NCBI GenBank assembly: GCA_039024915.1
Contig: JBCCPK010000001.1
Coordinates: 248,001 to 312,000 of the forward strand
From: Pseudomonadota bacterium
GTDB lineage: Bacteria > Pseudomonadota > Alphaproteobacteria > Rhizobiales > MH13
Reading direction: 5' to 3'
DNA: 64,000 nucleotides
Shown here: positions 19,714 through 30,825 of the stretch, one piece after another
Numbering within the stretch: position 1 is the stretch's first letter
Layout of the letters: each line of letters begins with the position of its first letter
Position numbers and translations under genes: made by a program
Notes under the pieces: generated by a model
What the model saw: the letters and a program-made list of their open reading frames with translations, nothing else
Told to the model about the DNA's origin: nothing
Databases searched by the model: none

Positions 19714-21796
19714 CGAAGCTTTCAAGCACACAAGCGCAGACCGTTGTGCCGGTCATACGCACCGACCGGCGAAGAGGCTTCGCGTCGAACGACGCAAGCG
19801 CACTGTCGAGCCGCTGAACCCATCGAAAGCCTTCCGGCGTCGGAGGAAGCTTGGCGCTTACAGGCTTTCCGCTCGCATTGAAGACAATGAACAGCGCGCC
19901 TTCACGCTCGGCATATCCGGGGGTGCTGGAGGCCATACGGAGCTCAACACACAAGACATGGTTGCTTGGGTCGTCCCAGTCTTTTTGGAGCAAAGGCCTT
20001 CCACTTGGGTACCACCAGAAAAGGTCTTCCTTGCCATCGTTTGGGCGTTCCTCCGAGTGCAGGAAGCGAGACTGGCTCAAAATGGGATGCATTTTCCGAA
20101 ACCCGATCAGCTTGCTGGTGAACTCGAGGAAGGCATGGTCGGCCTCATCCCAATTCACCCAACCGATAGGGCTGTCCTGGCAGTAAGCATTGTTGTTGCC
20201 GCTCTGCGTATTGCCCAGCTCATCCCCCGCAAGCAGCATGGGTGTGCCTTGGCTGAGCAGTAGGGTCGCCATCATGTTGCGCCTGCGGATTGTTCGCGCA
20301 GCTTGAATGACTGGATCGTCGGTGGGTCCCTCGACCCCCATATTATCCGAGAAATTCTCATGATGGCCGTCGCGATTGTCTTCCCCATTGGCACGGTTAT
20401 GCCGCTCCACGAAGCTGACAATATCAGCCAGTGTGAAACCGTCATGGGCGGTCAGAAAATTGACCGACGATGAAGCCGGCCTTGCGGAATGATCGAACTG
20501 GGTCGCCGAGCCCGAGACCCGCTCAGCAAGTCCAGGTACCTGTCCATTATCCCCGCGCCAGTACCGGCGAACGCAGTCGCGATACTTGTCATTCCACTCA
20601 AGAAAAGGGTGCGGGTACGCGCCCAATTGGTATCCGCCGGGACCGATATCCCACGGTTCTGCGATCAACTTGACCTTTGATAAAATCGGGTCTTGGCGGA
20701 TCGCTTGAAAGAACGGGGCGTCGCGGTCAAATCCACGGGGCAGACGCCCCAGTGTCGAGCAAAGATCGAACCTAAAACCGTCGACATGCATGACCTCGAC
20801 CCAGTAGCGAAGGCTATCAAGGATCATGCGCAAGACCATCGGATGTGCGGAGTTCACCGTGTTGCCCGTACCGGTGTCGTTGATGTAGCCGCGCCTGTCT
20901 TCGGTCAGCCGGTAGTACGCCAGATTATCGAGCCCGCGAAAGCACAGGGTTGGGCCGGTCTCATTGCCTTCACAGGTGTGGTTGTAAACGACATCGAGAA
21001 TGACCTCGACGCCAGCGCTGTGAAGGCGCGCGACCGTATGCTGAAACTCAGCCAGACCGCCAACACCCATGTAGCGAGGCTCAGGCGCAAAGAACCCGAG
21101 CGTTTGATAGCCCCAATAGTTCACCAGTCCCTTCTCAACGAGAAAACGGTCATTGAGGAAGGCATGGATGGGCAGAAGCTCGATCGCGGTGACCCCGAGC
21201 CTTGTTAAGTGCTCCAAGACCGGTTCTTCCGCGAGGGCCAGGAAACTGCCGGGAGTTTTGACGCCGGGGAGGAGTTGGGTCAGCCCTTTGACGTGCGCCT
21301 CATAGATGATGGTTTCTTCAAGCGGGGTACCCAGGCGCGGCTTGTCCGCCCATGCAAAGGACGGGTCCTCCACTATGCAACGAGGCATGTGCGGAGCGCT
21401 GTCCCGAGTATCGAAACTGAGATCGCCCTGATCGTCTCCGACCGTGTATCCCATAAGTGCGTCGTTCCACACCGGATGGCCGGTGAGGCGTTTGGCGTAG
21501 GGGTCCACCAGCAGCTTGTTGACGTTGAACCGGTGGCCATGATGCGGCGCATAGGGCCCCGATGCTCGCAAACCGTAACGTTGCCCAGGTCGAAGGCCGG
21601 AAACATAACCGTGCCAGATGCCGCCAACATGTTCGGGGAAGGCAAGCCGTTGGAGTTCCGTCTGGCCGCTCTCATCGAACAGGCATAGCCAAAGTTGGTC
21701 TGCGTGTTCGGAAAAAACGGCGAAGTTGACACCCCCGCCATCGAACGTCGCGCCAAGCTGAGCGGCGCTTCCTTCGATCATGGAGTATTCGCTCAT
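19706..21796 (-). CDS. glgX: Glycogen debranching enzyme
   Basis: About 696 residues, GH13 debranching type. An N-terminal CBM48-like domain (GATFDGGGVNFAVFSEHAD) precedes the barrel. Catalytic regions are VILDVVYNHTCEG, DGFRFDLCSTLGR (nucleophile, near 342), KLIAEPWDIGPGGYQ (acid/base, near 378) and FLTAHDGFTLADIVSF. The NHTCEGNETGPT and PWDIGPGGYQLG blocks are specific to GlgX and isoamylase. The role is hydrolysis of alpha-1,6 branches of limit dextrins left by phosphorylase. Its ATG overlaps the glgA stop (ATGA) and its end overlaps malQ, so translation is probably coupled through the whole operon. Confidence 0.93.
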
Positions 21797-23217
21797 TCCG
21801 CGGCAACCATCTCGCGATACAGCGCCGTGTATTTTGCTGCGGCCTTGTCCCAACCCACCGGCAGCGCCATCGCTGTTTTTTGCATCTGAGCCCAGACATC
21901 GGGTTGGCGGAAGAGCGCTGACAGATCCTTGATGCTGAGCCGAAGCCCTTCTTCATCAAGTGGATGGATATGCAGGCCGGTGGCAGACCTTAAGGCCAAA
22001 GCCATTGGGCTGGCATGGATCACGGTATCGGCGAGGCCACCGGTGTAGCTCACAACCGGGATTGTACCGTACCGCAAACCATAGAGCTGAGTTAGCCCGC
22101 AAGGCTCGAACCGTGATGGTACCAAAATCGCGTCGCCTCCCGCGATGAGCCGATGCGCAAAGGCCTCGTCATAACCAATACGGACCGAGACATCGGGGTG
22201 ACTGGCGGCCTGCTGAAATCCCAACTCAAGCGCGGGTTCTCCCGTTCCAAGCAGCGCTAGCTGCCCCCCTTCATCAAGCAAGGTTGGAAGGGCTTTGAGT
22301 AGCAGGTCCAGACCCTTCTGCTCTGTCAGACGAGAGACGACCACGCATAGCGGACCGCTGGCATCACGCAAACCGAGCTCCGCCCTTAGCGGCGCGCGGG
22401 CCTTTTGCTTACCCTTTGGCCGTTTGTAGCTCACCTTCAAATGCGGATCAGTCGCCGGGTTCCAGACGTCCAGATCGATGCCGTTCAAGATGCCCGAAAG
22501 CTGGTCCGCACGGCTGCGGATCACCCCATCAAGTCCGTGACCAAATTCCGGGCGGGTCAATTCCCGCGCATAAGTTGGAGAGACCGTTGTTATGCGATCA
22601 GCCCACACGAGACCCGCCTTCAGTGCGTTGATGTTGCCCCAAAACTCAAAGCCCTCCCGGTTCAGGTCGGACGGGTTGAGCCTAAGTTTTGAAAGCCGGT
22701 CTGCAGGGGCGGCGCCATGAAACGCGATGTTGTGAACCGTCAGCACGCTTGGAATATGGGCTGTGGTCTGGCGCAGATAGTAGGGTGCAAAACCGGCCTG
22801 CCAGTCATGACAGTGAAGACAATCGGGCCGCCAGCCTCCAGCGCCGTCCTGCGCGATGATGGCCCCCATCATGGAAAGGGCGGCAAACCGTTCGGGATTA
22901 TCCGGCCAATCGCGGCCATCGGCGCCGAGATAAAGCTCGCCGCGTCTGTCGAAGAGATGGGGCGCATCAAGGACATACAGGTGCAAATCGTTGAAGACAG
23001 CCTCCAGCAGCTTTGCTTCGCCGCCGAAAAAATCAGGCTGACGGAAGATGACACCACCATCGCCAACCCGGTCCATCACGGCCGGATAGCCCGGAAGCAA
23101 GACCCGCATATCGACGCCCATGCCCCCAAGCGCATTAGGCAAAGCTCCGACGACATCAGCAAGGCCGCCCGTTTTGACCAATGGTACGCATTCGGACGCG
23201 ACAGAAAGAACCCTCAT
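21793..23217 (-). CDS. glgA: Glycogen synthase (ADP-glucose type)
   Basis: 474 residues, GT5 family, close to the usual 475-480. The N-terminal ADP-glucose motif [13 protein letters not shown] is at residues 15-27, [11 protein letters not shown] and [10 protein letters not shown] follow, and the C-terminal half has [14 protein letters not shown] and the catalytic [14 protein letters not shown] loop. It transfers glucose from ADP-glucose to the non-reducing ends of glycogen. It overlaps glgC upstream and glgX downstream by 4 bp each. Start at ATG 23217 gives the canonical MRVLSVASE beginning. Confidence 0.95.
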   Translation of the reverse strand: MRVLSVASECVPLVKTGGLADVVGALPNALGGMGVDMRVLLPGYPAVMDRVGDGGVIFRQPDFFGGEAKLLEAVFNDLHLYVLDAPHLFDRRGELYLGADGRDWPDNPERFAALSMMGAIIAQDGAGGWRPDCLHCHDWQAGFAPYYLRQTTAHIPSVLTVHNIAFHGAAPADRLSKLRLNPSDLNREGFEFWGNINALKAGLVWADRITTVSPTYARELTRPEFGHGLDGVIRSRADQLSGILNGIDLDVWNPATDPHLKVSYKRPKGKQKARAPLRAELGLRDASGPLCVVVSRLTEQKGLDLLLKALPTLLDEGGQLALLGTGEPALELGFQQAASHPDVSVRIGYDEAFAHRLIAGGDAILVPSRFEPCGLTQLYGLRYGTIPVVSYTGGLADTVIHASPMALALRSATGLHIHPLDEEGLRLSIKDLSALFRQPDVWAQMQKTAMALPVGWDKAAAKYTALYREMVAAE

Positions 23218-24482
23218 CCCAGTGCAGCGGCCCTCTTGTCCAACATGTCCTGGGTGATCAGCGTGACCCCCGCATCAGAAACACGGAACCATTTGGCATC
23301 TTCTTCAGGGTCTTTGCCCACAACCAGTCCTTCGGGTACGTGCACACCTCGGTCTATGACCACCTTGGATAGATCGGCTGAGCGTTCAACGTAAGCGTAC
23401 GGCAGCACAACGGCCTGATCGAGGGTCGCGTAGGAGTTGGTGTGCACACCGGTGAAGAGCAGGCTGCTCCTGATCTCCGTTCCGGAGATTATGCAGCCAC
23501 CACAGACCAGAGAGCTGACTGCCGTGCCACGTCGATCAGCCTCATCATGAATAAATTTGGCCGGTGGTGCGTTTTCCGAATAAGTCCAGATCGGCCAATC
23601 GGTATCCCAAAGGTCCAGATCGGGGGCAAAATCTGTCAGATCCACATTGGCTTTCCAAAACGCGTCAACAGTCCCGACGTCACGCCAGTAAGACAGCGCT
23701 TCTGAACTGCTGCGAACACAGCTTTCTTCAAAGCGGTGAGCCATAGCCTTTCCGCCCTTCACAATCTGGGGGATCAGGTCACTGCCAAAATCATGGGTTG
23801 AAGTCGGGTCCTGAGCGTCCTGCAAGAGCAGCTCGCGCAGGAAGTCCCACTTAAAGACGTAGATACCCATCGATGCCAATGCGACGTCCGGATCATCAGG
23901 CGTACCGGGCGGGTCGGCAGGCTTTTCAAGAAAGCTGGTAATGCGATCCCGTTCATCGACGGCCATAACTCCAAACGCACTGGCTTCTGTCCGCGGTACG
24001 GTCAGGCAGCCGACGGTTACATCGGCGCCACTGTTCGCGTGCGCCCCGATCATCCGCTCGTAGTCCATCTTATAGACATGATCACCCGCGAGGATCAGCA
24101 CGTAATCGACGTCATAACTGTCCACGATGTCGTAGTTCTGGGTCACGGCGTCGGCGGTCCCCAAATACCAGCGTTCCTCTGATATTCGTTGGCTGGCCGG
24201 GAGGACATCAAGATATTCGTTGCGTTCGGCACGAAAGAAGCTCCAGCCGCGCTGGCAGTGGCGGATCAATGAGTGTGCCTTGTACTGGGTGGCAACCGCC
24301 ATCTTGCGAATGCCTGAGTTGAGGGCGTTCGATAAAGCAAAATCGATGATACGCGCCTTACCTCCGAAAAAAACCGCCGGTTTGGCGCGCCGATCGGTCA
24401 GCTCTTTCAATCGGCTCCCTCGCCCCCCGGCCAGAACGAACGCCATACTGCGCTGCGCAAGCCTCCTTTGTGTTGGCGCCAT
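23214..24482 (-). CDS. glgC: Glucose-1-phosphate adenylyltransferase
   Basis: 422 residues, typical length. The nucleotidyltransferase loop [25 protein letters not shown] is present around residues 17-41 (read as LAGGRGSRL followed by [10 protein letters not shown]), and [27 protein letters not shown] and YWRDVGT mark substrate sites. The C-terminal half is a left-handed beta-helix that carries allosteric control in this family. It makes ADP-glucose from glucose-1-phosphate and ATP, the committed and regulated step of glycogen synthesis; alphaproteobacterial forms typically respond to fructose-6-phosphate and pyruvate (family knowledge, not visible here). It lies between glgB and glgA in the operon. 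Confidence 0.95.
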   Translation of the reverse strand: MAPTQRRLAQRSMAFVLAGGRGSRLKELTDRRAKPAVFFGGKARIIDFALSNALNSGIRKMAVATQYKAHSLIRHCQRGWSFFRAERNEYLDVLPASQRISEERWYLGTADAVTQNYDIVDSYDVDYVLILAGDHVYKMDYERMIGAHANSGADVTVGCLTVPRTEASAFGVMAVDERDRITSFLEKPADPPGTPDDPDVALASMGIYVFKWDFLRELLLQDAQDPTSTHDFGSDLIPQIVKGGKAMAHRFEESCVRSSSEALSYWRDVGTVDAFWKANVDLTDFAPDLDLWDTDWPIWTYSENAPPAKFIHDEADRRGTAVSSLVCGGCIISGTEIRSSLLFTGVHTNSYATLDQAVVLPYAYVERSADLSKVVIDRGVHVPEGLVVGKDPEEDAKWFRVSDAGVTLITQDMLDKRAAALG

Positions 24483-24524
24483 GATATTCCTCCCGTTTTG
24501 CGCGCGCCCTTGAGGCTGCGTCGT

Positions 24525-26726
24525 TTACTCCGCCAACAAAATGACGGTTGAAAGCGGTGGTAGATAGATTTTCGCGCTCGCAGCCTGCCCATGGGACGGA
24601 TCAGCGGTAGCCTCTATCTCACCCAAATTCCCCCGACCGCCGCCGCCATAGGTTTCGGCGTCGGTGTTGATCACTTCACGCCATCCGCCGACTTTGGGAA
24701 GTCCGATGGTGAAGGCTTTTCGTTCGACCGGTGTCAGGTTGCAAATGATGACGGCGTTGGGTGAATCACCATGACCGCGCCGAAGCCAAGCGAACACAGA
24801 GTTCTCTGGGTCGTTCGCCTCGATCCATTGAAAACCTTCTGGGTCAGCGTCGCGCTGATGCAGCGCGGGCTCAGTGCTGTAGACCGCGTTCAGATCACGG
24901 ACCAGTCGCTGGACACCAGCGTGGCGCGGATCGCCAAGAGCATCCCAGTGGATTTGCTCATCGTGCTTCCACTCGCTGCGCTGGGCGAACTCCTGGCCCA
25001 TAAATAGCAATTTCTTGCCCGGGTGACCCCACATAAACCCGTAGTAGGCGCGCAGGTTGGCAAACTTCTCATCCTCGTTGCCGGGCATTTTCTGAAACAT
25101 CGAACCTTTGCCATGCACCACCTCGTCGTGACTGATCGGCAAAATGAAGTTCTCCGAGAACGCGTAAATCAGCCCAAACGTCATCTGGTTGTGATGGTAT
25201 TTTCGGTGCACAGGGTCGTGCTCCATGTACGACAGCGTGTCGTTCATCCAGCCCATATTCCACTTGTATCCGAAACCGAGCCCGCCCTGATCAACTGGCG
25301 CGGAGACTTTTGGGAAGCTTGTGCTCTCCTCCGCTGCAGTCAGAATTCCTGGAACCGCGCCATAGGCCGCTGCGTTCATCCGCTGCAACATGGCGATAGC
25401 TTCAAAGTTTTCGCGTCCGCCATCCTTGTTCGGGACCCATTCGCCCTCCGTACGCGAGTAATCGCGGTAAAGCATGGACGCCACCGCATCGACACGCAGG
25501 CCGTCAATGTGGAACTCTTCAAGCCAATAAAGCGCATTTGACACAAGGAAGTTTGCGACTTCAGTGCGCCCATAATTGTAGATCAGCGTGTTCCAATCCT
25601 GATGAAATCCCTCCTTGGGGTCGGCATGCTCGTAAAGGGCCGTTCCATCGAATTGCCCTAGTCCATGCGCGTCAGTGGGAAAGTGTCCCGGCACCCAATC
25701 GAGAATAACGCCAATCCCAGCCTGGTGAGCGGCGTCGACAAGGTCACGAAACTCGTGCGGCGGGCCGTGGCGGATCGTTGGGGCAAACAGGCCAACTGGC
25801 TGGTAGCCCCACGATCCATCAAAAGGATATTCGCTGACCGGAAGCAGCTCGATATGGGTGAAGCCCATGTCCTTGACGTACTCGACAAGTTCTTCTGCCG
25901 CTTCCTTATAGGATATCGGCCGCCCGCCCTCTTTACGGCGCCATGAGCCGAGATGAACCTCATATATCGAAATCGGCGCACTGCGGTCGTTGCGGCTGCC
26001 GCGCTCACCCATCCAGGCATCATCGTGCCAACCATACCCGGAGATGTCGCGGACAACGGAGGCGTTTGCCGGTGGATGCTCCGAGCCGAATCCAACCGGA
26101 TCGGCCTTCAAGGGCAGTAATTCGCCAGTTGGCCCTCTAATTTCGAACTTGTAGACGGTGTTTTCGCCCAGCCCTGGCAGAAATATTTCCCAGACCCCTG
26201 TGGTGCCGCGCTTGCGCATCGGGTGCCGACGACCGTCCCACTGATTGAACAGACCAACCACCGAAACCCGCCCTGCATTGGGTGCCCAGACTGCAAAGTG
26301 GGTGCCCCCCACCCCTTCGCGAACGATTGTATGGGCACCTAGTACCGTCCAGATGCGTTGATGCGTTCCCTCATTGAAAAGATACTCATCGACCTCGCCT
26401 ATCACCGGACCGAAGGCGTAGGGATCATGGAAGCTCCAACTGTTCCCTGCGTGGCCGGTCGCTGCCAATGTATATGGGGCGGAGCCCGAAACGCGGCCGG
26501 CAAAAAGACCGTCAAGGCCTGGCACTGGCGCAAGCGGAAACGACTTTTTGCCAACGTCTGCAACCACAGACACAGCGTCCGGAACAAACGCGGTCACGTG
26601 GCGGTTACCGTTAAAGATGTGCGGGCCAAGCACAGAAAAGGGGTCGCCGTGGCGACCTTCTAGAATTGCCGTAAGGTCTTGCCGGGAAGCGGGGTGATGG
26701 GCTTCGGGTACTGTGGAAACGGCCAT
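24525..26726 (-). CDS. glgB: 1,4-alpha-glucan branching enzyme
   Basis: 733 residues, GH13 branching enzyme with two N-terminal beta-sandwich domains (N1 plus CBM48; FAVWAPNAGRVSVVG and EIFLPGLGENTVYKFEI). Catalytic regions are VILDWVPGHFPTDAHG, DGLRVDAVASMLYRDYSR (nucleophile near residue 412), TAAEESTSFP (acid/base near 463) and LPISHDEVVHGKGSM. It introduces alpha-1,6 branches into the glucan made by GlgA. It has a 45-bp gap after glgP and a 42-bp gap before glgC, on the same strand. Length and motifs are all complete. Confidence 0.95.
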   Translation of the reverse strand: MAVSTVPEAHHPASRQDLTAILEGRHGDPFSVLGPHIFNGNRHVTAFVPDAVSVVADVGKKSFPLAPVPGLDGLFAGRVSGSAPYTLAATGHAGNSWSFHDPYAFGPVIGEVDEYLFNEGTHQRIWTVLGAHTIVREGVGGTHFAVWAPNAGRVSVVGLFNQWDGRRHPMRKRGTTGVWEIFLPGLGENTVYKFEIRGPTGELLPLKADPVGFGSEHPPANASVVRDISGYGWHDDAWMGERGSRNDRSAPISIYEVHLGSWRRKEGGRPISYKEAAEELVEYVKDMGFTHIELLPVSEYPFDGSWGYQPVGLFAPTIRHGPPHEFRDLVDAAHQAGIGVILDWVPGHFPTDAHGLGQFDGTALYEHADPKEGFHQDWNTLIYNYGRTEVANFLVSNALYWLEEFHIDGLRVDAVASMLYRDYSRTEGEWVPNKDGGRENFEAIAMLQRMNAAAYGAVPGILTAAEESTSFPKVSAPVDQGGLGFGYKWNMGWMNDTLSYMEHDPVHRKYHHNQMTFGLIYAFSENFILPISHDEVVHGKGSMFQKMPGNEDEKFANLRAYYGFMWGHPGKKLLFMGQEFAQRSEWKHDEQIHWDALGDPRHAGVQRLVRDLNAVYSTEPALHQRDADPEGFQWIEANDPENSVFAWLRRGHGDSPNAVIICNLTPVERKAFTIGLPKVGGWREVINTDAETYGGGGRGNLGEIEATADPSHGQAASAKIYLPPLSTVILLAE

Positions 26727-26771
26727 GGTTGATACGCTAAGCCTTTGCGCACGAACTGCAACCGTGACGAC

Positions 26772-29162
26772 CTAAATCAATGAACGGGCGTCCCACACAT
26801 CCCTCATATAGCCGCGGATGGTACGGTCCGATGAGAACCAACCAGAGCGCGCGGTATTGAGCGCCGCCATTCGGAACCAGCTATCGCGATCCTTGAACTT
26901 CGCATCCACCTCGCGCTGTGCGCGCCAATAATCGGTGAAGTCAGAGGAAACGAGGAAATAGTCCGGGCCTGACACATTCTCGACGATCCCCTTATACCGA
27001 TGCGGCTCTTCGGGGCTGAAGACACCTGTTTGAATTGCGTCCAGTGCCGCTGCAAGGCGCGGATCGTGCGCGATCGCCTTGCCTGCGTGGTCATCAACCG
27101 CGCGACGTGCCACGACCTCGTCGGCTGTCATGCCAAACAGGAAAAAGTTATCGGATCCAACCCGCTCGCGGATTTCCACATTGGCACCGTCGAGTGTGCC
27201 GATGGTCGGCGCGCCGTTAAGCGCGAACTTCATGTTTCCGGTCCCTGAGGCTTCCTTGCCAGCGGTGGAAATCTGCTCTGACAAGTCGGCCGCGGGGATC
27301 AGCCGCTCAGCCAGCGTTACATTGTAATTGGGGACGAAAACGATCTTCAGATAGGGGCTGGTGTCTGGATCGGCGTTCACGACGGCAGCGACGTCGTTGA
27401 TCAGGCGGATTATGTCCTTGGCAAAGAAGTAACCAGGCGCCGCTTTTCCTGCGAAGATCTTCACTCTCGGCGTCCAGCCCGCATCAGGATCGGTTTTGAT
27501 CGCTTGCCAAAGCGCGACCGCCTCGATGATGTTCAGATGCTGGCGCTTGTACTCATGCAAGCGTTTGATCTGCACATCGAACACCATGGTTGGATCAATG
27601 GTAACTCCAAGGGAATGGCTGAACCATTGTGCCAGTTCGACCTTGTTTGCGTCTTTAGAGGCAGCGTAGGCCAGCCGAAACTCCGGATCATCGACATGCG
27701 GTTCCAGCTTGGCGAGTTGTTCGAGGTCGGCGACCCAGCTTTCACCGATCCGCTGTGTGATAAGCGCGGACAGAGATGGGTTGCAGGCGTGCAACCAACG
27801 TCGCGGGGTGACGCCGTTGGTCTGATTGACGATCCTGTCGGGATGCAGCCGGTTCAGTTCGTCGAAAACCGTGGACTTCATCAGCTCGGTATGGAGCGCT
27901 GACACACCGTTCACGCGGTTGGCCATGATGAAGCTCAGTTCACCCATTTTGACCACACCCGGCTCCCGGATGGCCAGCTTTCGGCTCGGGTTCTGTTTGG
28001 AATGCGCCCCATCAATCTGGTCTATGATCTCCAGATGACGGGGTAAAAGGCGGCCAAACAGGCCCTCCTCCCAACGCTCCAGCGCCTCCGGCAGAAGCGT
28101 GTGGTTGGTGTAATTGAGCGTATGGCGCGCAAGCTCCATCGCGTCATCGAACGGAAGCCCGCGTTCATCGCTCAACAAACGGACCAGTTCCGGGCCGGCG
28201 ATAGCCGGGTGGGTGTCGTTGAGCTGGATAGCAACCTTTTCTGGCAAGAGCCGCAGATCGTCATGTTCGCTCTCAAACCGGCGCAGAATGTCGGCGAGCG
28301 ATGCAGCCGTGAAGAAATACTCCTGTTTGAGCCTTAGTTCTTTTCCAACATCCGTTGTATCGTCCGGGTAGAGAACCCGGGAGATTGTGCGCGCCATCGC
28401 TTCCTCGCTGGCTGCGCCAACGAAGTCCCCCTCGTTGAAGCTCTCAAGGTCGAAGGCTTGGATCGGTTTGGCTGACCACAGGCGAAGGGTGTTCGCCCAT
28501 GCGCCGTTCCAACCCACTATTGGGGTATCATAAGCAGCTGCAACGACCGCATTGGTTGGCGTCCAATTGGCTCTGCCGTCCTTTTGGCGAACCTCGCCAC
28601 CAAACCCCAGGCGGTACCGGGCTTCGGGACGTTCGAACTCCCAAGCATGGGTTTGCTGCAGCCAGGTTTCCGGCTTCTCGATCTGCCGACCGCCAGAGAT
28701 CGATTGCTTGAAAAGGCCGTGTTCATAGCGGATGCCATATCCATAGGCTGGCACGCCGAGGGTCGAAAGCGATTCAAGAAAACAGGCTGCCAGACGGCCA
28801 AGCCCGCCATTGCCCAGCGCCGCGTCGGGCTCGTCAGTGATGACAGCCATCGGGTCAAGGCCAAGTGAGGACAGACTTTCGCAGGTCTCATCAAACAGGC
28901 GCAAGTTCACCAGACCGTCCTGGAGCAGCCGCCCGATCAGGAACTCCATGGAGAGGTAATAGACCCGCTTGCTACCGCGCGCATACGCTGTGCGCGTCGA
29001 GGCAAACCATGCGTCAACTATGCGATCACGCAAGGCATACGATACGGCCATGCGCCAATCGTAAGTGGTTGCATGATCAGCATCTTTTCCGACCGTATAG
29101 ATGAGATGGTGCCGTATCGCGTCGCGCATGGGCATAGACAACCCGGAAGGCTTGTCGAGCAT
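26772..29162 (-). CDS. glgP: Glycogen/starch/alpha-glucan phosphorylase
   Basis: 796 residues, GT35 family. Conserved blocks are VYYLSMEFLIGR, GNGGLGRLAACFL, NDTHPA and the cofactor-binding EASGTGNMKFALNG, whose lysine forms the Schiff base with PLP, followed by TIGTLDGANVEI. It removes glucose units from glycogen as glucose-1-phosphate. It is the first gene of the minus-strand glycogen operon, so the promoter should lie in the 320 bp between it and gpsA, which run divergently. No clear promoter pair was recognised there. Confidence 0.95.
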   Translation of the reverse strand: MLDKPSGLSMPMRDAIRHHLIYTVGKDADHATTYDWRMAVSYALRDRIVDAWFASTRTAYARGSKRVYYLSMEFLIGRLLQDGLVNLRLFDETCESLSSLGLDPMAVITDEPDAALGNGGLGRLAACFLESLSTLGVPAYGYGIRYEHGLFKQSISGGRQIEKPETWLQQTHAWEFERPEARYRLGFGGEVRQKDGRANWTPTNAVVAAAYDTPIVGWNGAWANTLRLWSAKPIQAFDLESFNEGDFVGAASEEAMARTISRVLYPDDTTDVGKELRLKQEYFFTAASLADILRRFESEHDDLRLLPEKVAIQLNDTHPAIAGPELVRLLSDERGLPFDDAMELARHTLNYTNHTLLPEALERWEEGLFGRLLPRHLEIIDQIDGAHSKQNPSRKLAIREPGVVKMGELSFIMANRVNGVSALHTELMKSTVFDELNRLHPDRIVNQTNGVTPRRWLHACNPSLSALITQRIGESWVADLEQLAKLEPHVDDPEFRLAYAASKDANKVELAQWFSHSLGVTIDPTMVFDVQIKRLHEYKRQHLNIIEAVALWQAIKTDPDAGWTPRVKIFAGKAAPGYFFAKDIIRLINDVAAVVNADPDTSPYLKIVFVPNYNVTLAERLIPAADLSEQISTAGKEASGTGNMKFALNGAPTIGTLDGANVEIRERVGSDNFFLFGMTADEVVARRAVDDHAGKAIAHDPRLAAALDAIQTGVFSPEEPHRYKGIVENVSGPDYFLVSSDFTDYWRAQREVDAKFKDRDSWFRMAALNTARSGWFSSDRTIRGYMRDVWDARSLI

Positions 29163-29486
29163 TGGGGGAACCTATGTCTGGTTTTGGATCGCCACAGGCT
29201 GGCAGGGGCTAATCAACGTACTTTTTTACGCTCTATGCATGCAGCAAAAAGGACACTCCGAAAGTATGTATGCAACACAGCGGTGCCGAAGGTCGCAAGT
29301 GGGCAGTGCTGAAAAAGAACCTCGCTTGACCCCGTTTTGAACAATTTGTCCCAGATGCCCAGAGGCGTGTTAACTGGGCCTGTCTCTGAATCTGCTTTCG
29401 CTAGAGCGTATTGCGGCGTAAATCCTCCGTTACCAAGCGCCTCTTTGCTCCGGTGGGGGCGATGCATGAGCCCGGAAGGGAACCCC

Positions 29487-30605
29487 ATGGAGCCAGTCCA
29501 AACAGCAATTGGTTACCAAAGAATCGCCGTTCTTGGCGCCGGTGCCTGGGGAACGGCGCTGTCGTGTGTTGCCAGAAGTGCCGGTCGGAGCGTGGTCCTT
29601 TGGGGCCGTGATGCCGAAGCGTTGCACACAATCGCAAACGAACGGACCCATCCCAAGCACCTGCCTGGTGTTCCGTTACAAGCGGGGATCGAGACGTCCC
29701 CGGTTATGGAGCAAGCCGTCAACGGCGCCGAGGCCGTGCTCGTGGTTGTGCCCTCCTACCATACACGTGAAATATGCACTGAGCTCGCGCCGCTGCTTGC
29801 GACCGATGTGCCCGTCGCCCTCTGCGCAAAAGGGATCGAAGAAGGCACCGGTATGATCATGACGCAGGTCGCCGAAGACGTCCTGCGAAGCAATCCGGTG
29901 GGTGTCTTATCGGGCCCGACATTTGCGCGGGAAGTGGCACTCGGACACCCAACATCGGCAACCGTGGCATTCGCTTTTTCACCTTTTGATCGTGTTCAAC
30001 CCATCAGCAATCCGGCATCTCGGCTCTCTGTCACGCTGGGGACGGAAACCTTCAGACCCCACGTTTCCGACGATGTCGTTGGGGTTGAGATCGGTGGCGC
30101 TATCAAAAATGTGATCGCCATAGCCTGCGGGATGATGACAGGAGCTGGCTTTGCAGAGAACACCCGCGCAGCCCTTATCACGCAAGGGATCGACGAGATG
30201 CGTCTGATCACCGAGGCGCTCGGCGGGCGGCTTGAGACAGTGACGGGGCTGGCGGGGATCGGCGATCTTTCGCTGACATGCTCCAGCCCAACCTCACGCA
30301 ACATGAGTTTGGGCGTCCAGCTTGGAAGCGGTCGCAAAAGGGCTGAGTGCTTCGACGGTCAGCCTGTCGTCGTCGAGGGGGAGCTAAACTCCAAAACGGT
30401 CACCGATCTGGCGCGTCGGCTCAGACTGTCGCTGCCCGTATGCGAAGCCGTCCGCTCCGTACTTCACGACGGTGCCGAGTTCGGCACAACGTTTGCGCGC
30501 TTATGGGCTCGTCCTCTGGGTGCCGAACCATCGGCCATGCGGCTTTCGCTCCAGCATCCTGCGTCTGACGCTGCAATTACCGAATTCGCCAAGCGCCTGG
30601 CCTGA
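29487..30605 (+). CDS. gpsA: NAD(P)-dependent glycerol-3-phosphate dehydrogenase
   Basis: About 372 residues. The N-terminal Rossmann motif AVLGAGAWGTALS, the CAKGIEEGTG and LSGPTFAREVA blocks, EIGGAIKNVIAIACGMMTG (catalytic lysine) and GLAGIGDLSLTCSSPTSRN are characteristic of GpsA. It reduces dihydroxyacetone phosphate to sn-glycerol-3-phosphate for phospholipid synthesis. ATG 29487 is preferred because GGAAGGGA sits five bases upstream; the frame extends to 29337 with no coding-like sequence. It is longer than many GpsA by a short insertion before TETFRPHVSDDV. It is the last gene before the accessory region, which begins within 90 bp after its stop. Confidence 0.92.
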   Translation: MEPVQTAIGYQRIAVLGAGAWGTALSCVARSAGRSVVLWGRDAEALHTIANERTHPKHLPGVPLQAGIETSPVMEQAVNGAEAVLVVVPSYHTREICTELAPLLATDVPVALCAKGIEEGTGMIMTQVAEDVLRSNPVGVLSGPTFAREVALGHPTSATVAFAFSPFDRVQPISNPASRLSVTLGTETFRPHVSDDVVGVEIGGAIKNVIAIACGMMTGAGFAENTRAALITQGIDEMRLITEALGGRLETVTGLAGIGDLSLTCSSPTSRNMSLGVQLGSGRKRAECFDGQPVVVEGELNSKTVTDLARRLRLSLPVCEAVRSVLHDGAEFGTTFARLWARPLGAEPSAMRLSLQHPASDAAITEFAKRLA

Positions 30606-30636
30606 CCACAACCCATCATACCGTGGCACGAGGCAC

Positions 30637-30652
30637 CGTTGGGCGCCCGACG
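30637..30652. other. Near-perfect 16-bp palindrome at left junction
   Basis: CGTTGGGC followed directly by GCCCGACG forms a dyad with one mismatch, 32 bp after the gpsA stop and before the first element gene. It could be part of the left attachment site, a binding site of the recombinase, or an ordinary regulatory dyad for the mob genes. There is no T-run, so it is not a terminator. Confidence 0.25.
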
Positions 30653-30690
30653 CCAGCATGGTCAAATGATGGGAAGCAAGTCGCTTGCAA

Positions 30691-30825
30691 ATGGTGCCCC
30701 TGACGGGAGCAACATTGAACTCGGTTCTCGAGGAATTGGCGAGTTGGGAAGAACAGCTAAACCACGTTGAGCCGCATCCGTTCGAGGCCCGTTCGGAGCG
30801 TGAAATTGAGGAGCCGCAGCCATGA
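30691..30825 (+). CDS. Small acidic protein coupled to mobC
   Basis: 44 residues, opening MVPLTGATLNSVLEELASWE, rich in glutamate and likely helical. Its TGA overlaps the ATG of the MobC-like gene (ATGA) and MobC in turn overlaps the relaxase, so the three appear to be one translationally coupled mob unit. The frame is closed upstream by a TGA at 30667, and TTG 30685 is the only alternative start. No family recognised. It could be a small relaxosome accessory protein or merely a leader that couples ribosomes onto mobC. Confidence 0.45.
   Translation: MVPLTGATLNSVLEELASWEEQLNHVEPHPFEARSEREIEEPQP

Noticed and set aside
30606-30690. Copy of the tRNA-Thr 3' end as left attachment site
   Set aside because: I looked for sequences like TGCTGCCGGAGAG or GATTTGAACTCTCG here and in the other gene-poor stretches and saw none; serine recombinases may leave only a very short identity.
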